This document shows, piece after piece, positions 61,457 through 64,000 of a DNA stretch of 64,000 bases (position 1 is the stretch's first letter; the number at the start of each line of letters is the position of its first letter). The stretch is from Trochalopteron elliotii. Its lineage: Eukaryota; Chordata; Aves; Passeriformes; Leiothrichidae. The notes beneath the pieces were generated by a model. That model was not told the origin of the DNA, ran no database searches, and was given only the letters and a program-made list of their open reading frames with translations. The stretch is taken from assembly GCA_024734555.1 (NCBI GenBank), contig JANPWX010000081.1, forward strand, positions 3,248,825-3,312,824, written 5' to 3'. A program made the translations under genes and the position numbers.

Positions 61457-63417
61457 CTGAATTAAAGGGGGCTTTTTCTGGGTTTAAAAAGGTAGTTTGA
61501 TCAGGTTTAACTACCTAACTTCAGTAGCACTGAACATTGAAACTGACTAGTAACTGCTCAAGTGTGATGGTAAATTTGAATACATTTGCAAGCTCCAGTA
61601 CATTCCCCAAGATGCACACTGCTTTAAACACATAAGGAATCTGACAGTCCAAGTCTTAGATGTTGTGATTTAAAGGAATGGGCTCCAAAACCTTCACTCA
61701 CAGAGTATTCATATTTTAATATTTACCCAACGGGTCTTGACAAGAGAATATAACAGCAAACATGAGTCTTAAAAAGGCTTATCTTCTAACCATATTATTT
61801 CTAAGATTCAATTAAGATAAATACAATGTTATCGATGCAGCATCCATGAAGTATCAGCCATTTATGATCTCAAAAAGGCCAGTTACTCCTCAGGAGGCCA
61901 GCCACAAGTGACCTACATTGTTTATCTCTAAACTGAAGAAGCTCAGTAGTTCACTATGCTCCACAGAGTATTTTCACTCTGTAAAACTTACATTTTCATT
62001 TTTTATATACCTGGAAAATTGTTAACAGAGGTCTGTTAGTCTCTTCAGGTAAGAATTACCCTAGGAAGCAAGGGAGATTCCATTTTCAATGCTATGCAAT
62101 TATTTACATGATTTTCACTTAAACTTCTCTCACTTCTAGACAGGAGTTTATTAACCTCAAACTAGCTATATCAATTAATCACCATGCCTTTTCAAGTAGC
62201 TGGCCACATTCTGGGACAGGAATTATAGGACTAAGAATTGGTTTTATTTAAGATTTCTGCATCATATGTAGATATATTTAGAAAAAAGACAATGCATTTA
62301 GCAACAGAGAGGAGACCTCACACTTCAAAATTATAGACACAAACACAGGAAAATGACCAAAATTTTAATCCACAACATTCACCACGCAATCTTCTCCATA
62401 AACAATGCATTGCTTGCATGCTAAACTCTTCCAAGGCTGCACTGAGTTCATCACACCTACCACTAATTGGTTATATAACCATTTAAGTAGGATTAGTATC
62501 ATAATCTGCTGTCAAACCTGACAGCTGGAGATGTGGTTCTGCAAATAAAATACTCATTTACAAAGACTTCTTTAAACCGAGGTGGTTTATGTTCTTCAAG
62601 TTTTTCTACAATTAAGTTACAGCTCCATACTCCTTTTTTGAACATTGAGCCAGTTTAGCTGACATCCACTGCTGCAGTACCATCTGCACAATTTCCCCCT
62701 TATTTTTCTAAAGGGTCATATTCAGGATCCTAGAAGCTGGTGTATTCTGTCTATGTTACAGAGAAATTCATGATGCTGCAATGCCTTATCTTGGAAATGT
62801 ACTTTAGAATTTTTCACCATATTTTTCTAGCATTTTTTGGTCACTTGAATAAAATTCACTTCCATTCTTGGAAAGCATTCACTTTTTTGCCCCTGTGAAC
62901 TACAGGTTCCACGACCCTTACTCTAATTTTTCATGTAGCATTGTTAAAATCATTAATATGTTGCCTGATAAAGAGGAAGTCCAGGACACGTCTGTGCAGC
63001 ACTGGACAGGACACAGCTTCTCCAGAACCATTCCTGGTATTCCTCAACCAAGACTGCACCTTTCAACCCAATTCCCCTTGCCCCAAAAGGGGTTGCCACT
63101 ACTAACATTTGCTAGAGTACTAAAAATAGATCACATTCAGAAGCCAACATGTCCCTTTACATATTTTACAGGGAATGAAAGTATCATAAAAATTGTACAA
63201 GGACTTAAAAAGTTGGTACCTTTGCTGCCAATGCTAATCACTCACAAGTCCCTGAGTGGAGAACTTCATGGACAGAAGGCAAAGAAACAGACACTGGTTG
63301 ACCCTTATTTTTCAGCTCTTAGTGTATAATGAATGTGAGATTCATTGAGATTCAAAATCCACAGGGATTCAGTATAGCCAAATTTTAATTGGCAGGGCTT
63401 GAAAGAGGAGAAAAAAA

Positions 63418-63475
<58 letters not shown>

Positions 63476-64000
63476 TATTGTACCAGAAAATCCAACAGAA
63501 CTGTTAATGCATCTCTGATGATAGGTACTGGTGGGGAAAAGAGCCACCAAAACACACACATTCCCAGGACACTATTCCAGGTGCTGTATTTTCTGTCACA
63601 GAGAGGGAGAACAGACCACAGGACTCACCCAGGACCCATTAGCAGATGAGAGCCAACCTGAGAAGCAAAGTACAGATCCCCACACTCCTCTGACTGCTGG
63701 CATCATCACAGTTGTCTGTGACACTCACAGCAAGAGGGAAATGCTGACAAAAAGTGGAAGCATCCAGAAACAAAATCCTGGAAAAAAAGCTTTGGATCTT
63801 TTATGTTATGCCTTGGTCTCCACTGCAGTGTAGTGCACATCAGGGTTATATGGCTGTACGTAAGATTTTCCTTGGTCTTGACTGTTGTACCAACTGCAAT
63901 GCAGAATCCAGAGGGTGGGATGAATGCTTAAGCACACACACCTCCAAGGTACATTCCTAGGCTACAGCTTTCAACCCTGCATGTCTTTTCATACACACGA
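61457..64000. other. Probable upstream intron; no firm exon
   Basis: A splice-bounded open stretch at 62508-62461 (16 codons, QIMILILLKWLYNQLV, donor 'AGTG|gtaggt') looks coding on the minus strand. It ends on a codon boundary and cannot join exon 61456-61371 directly. The plus strand has a 153-codon open frame at 62868-63329 of unknown meaning. A GATA microsatellite lies at 63421-63472. Confidence 0.4.
63421..63472 (+). repeat. (GATA)13 microsatellite
   Basis: Thirteen uninterrupted GATA units, preceded by an A-rich run. It is likely length-polymorphic. Confidence 0.97.

Overview
The window looks like nuclear DNA from a bird, most likely a passerine. The repeats support this: CR1 LINE copies in both orientations, a tRNA-Ile-derived SINE with a CR1-type 3' tail (TguSINE1-like, a family known from passerines), and solo LTRs of avian ERVL- and ERVK-like type. 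The DNA is AT-rich, has long introns and shows no operons or bacterial-style genes. Species and chromosome cannot be read from it.

The right half (about 61.5 kb down to 31.5 kb) holds the 3' part of one multi-exon protein-coding gene on the minus strand. I found it by reading splice acceptors, splice donors and reading phase by eye, because each exon is shorter than a typical ORF. About 25 exon candidates are listed, encoding roughly 770 residues and ending at a stop codon (31942-31944) with a poly(A) signal at 31527-31532. Most junctions agree in phase, which is the main evidence. The best exons are 61456-61371, 61009-60902, 58112-57968, 55408-55338, 55135-54924, 50359-50306, 49114-49023, 47792-47644, 43675-43561, 40130-40051, 37888-37801 and 32120-31942. 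The N-terminus lies upstream and was not found. I do not recognise the protein. It is rich in short hydrophobic/amphipathic helix-like stretches and shows no motif I can name.

Three places break the model: an apparent 1-nt frameshift in exon 44794-44706, an open segment at 56616-56518 that runs into a stop without a GT donor, and at least one missing exon between 40.05 and 37.89 kb. These may be assembly indels, missed exons or early decay.

The left half (1-31.5 kb) appears to lie downstream of this gene. I found no supportable gene there, only a CR1 tail (634-810), the SINE (9206-9345), an ERVL-like LTR (12237-12929), a larger CR1 relic (24330-25258) and simple repeats. Inside the gene, introns carry an old 1.7-kb CR1 (33850-35582), further CR1s (41434-41757, 48238-48876, 51478-51958), an ERVL LTR nested in the last of these (51959-52270) and an ERVK-like solo LTR with a perfect 6-bp target duplication (54495-54889). 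Two inverted CR1 copies flank exons 49114-49023 and 50359-50306, a layout known to favour back-splicing.
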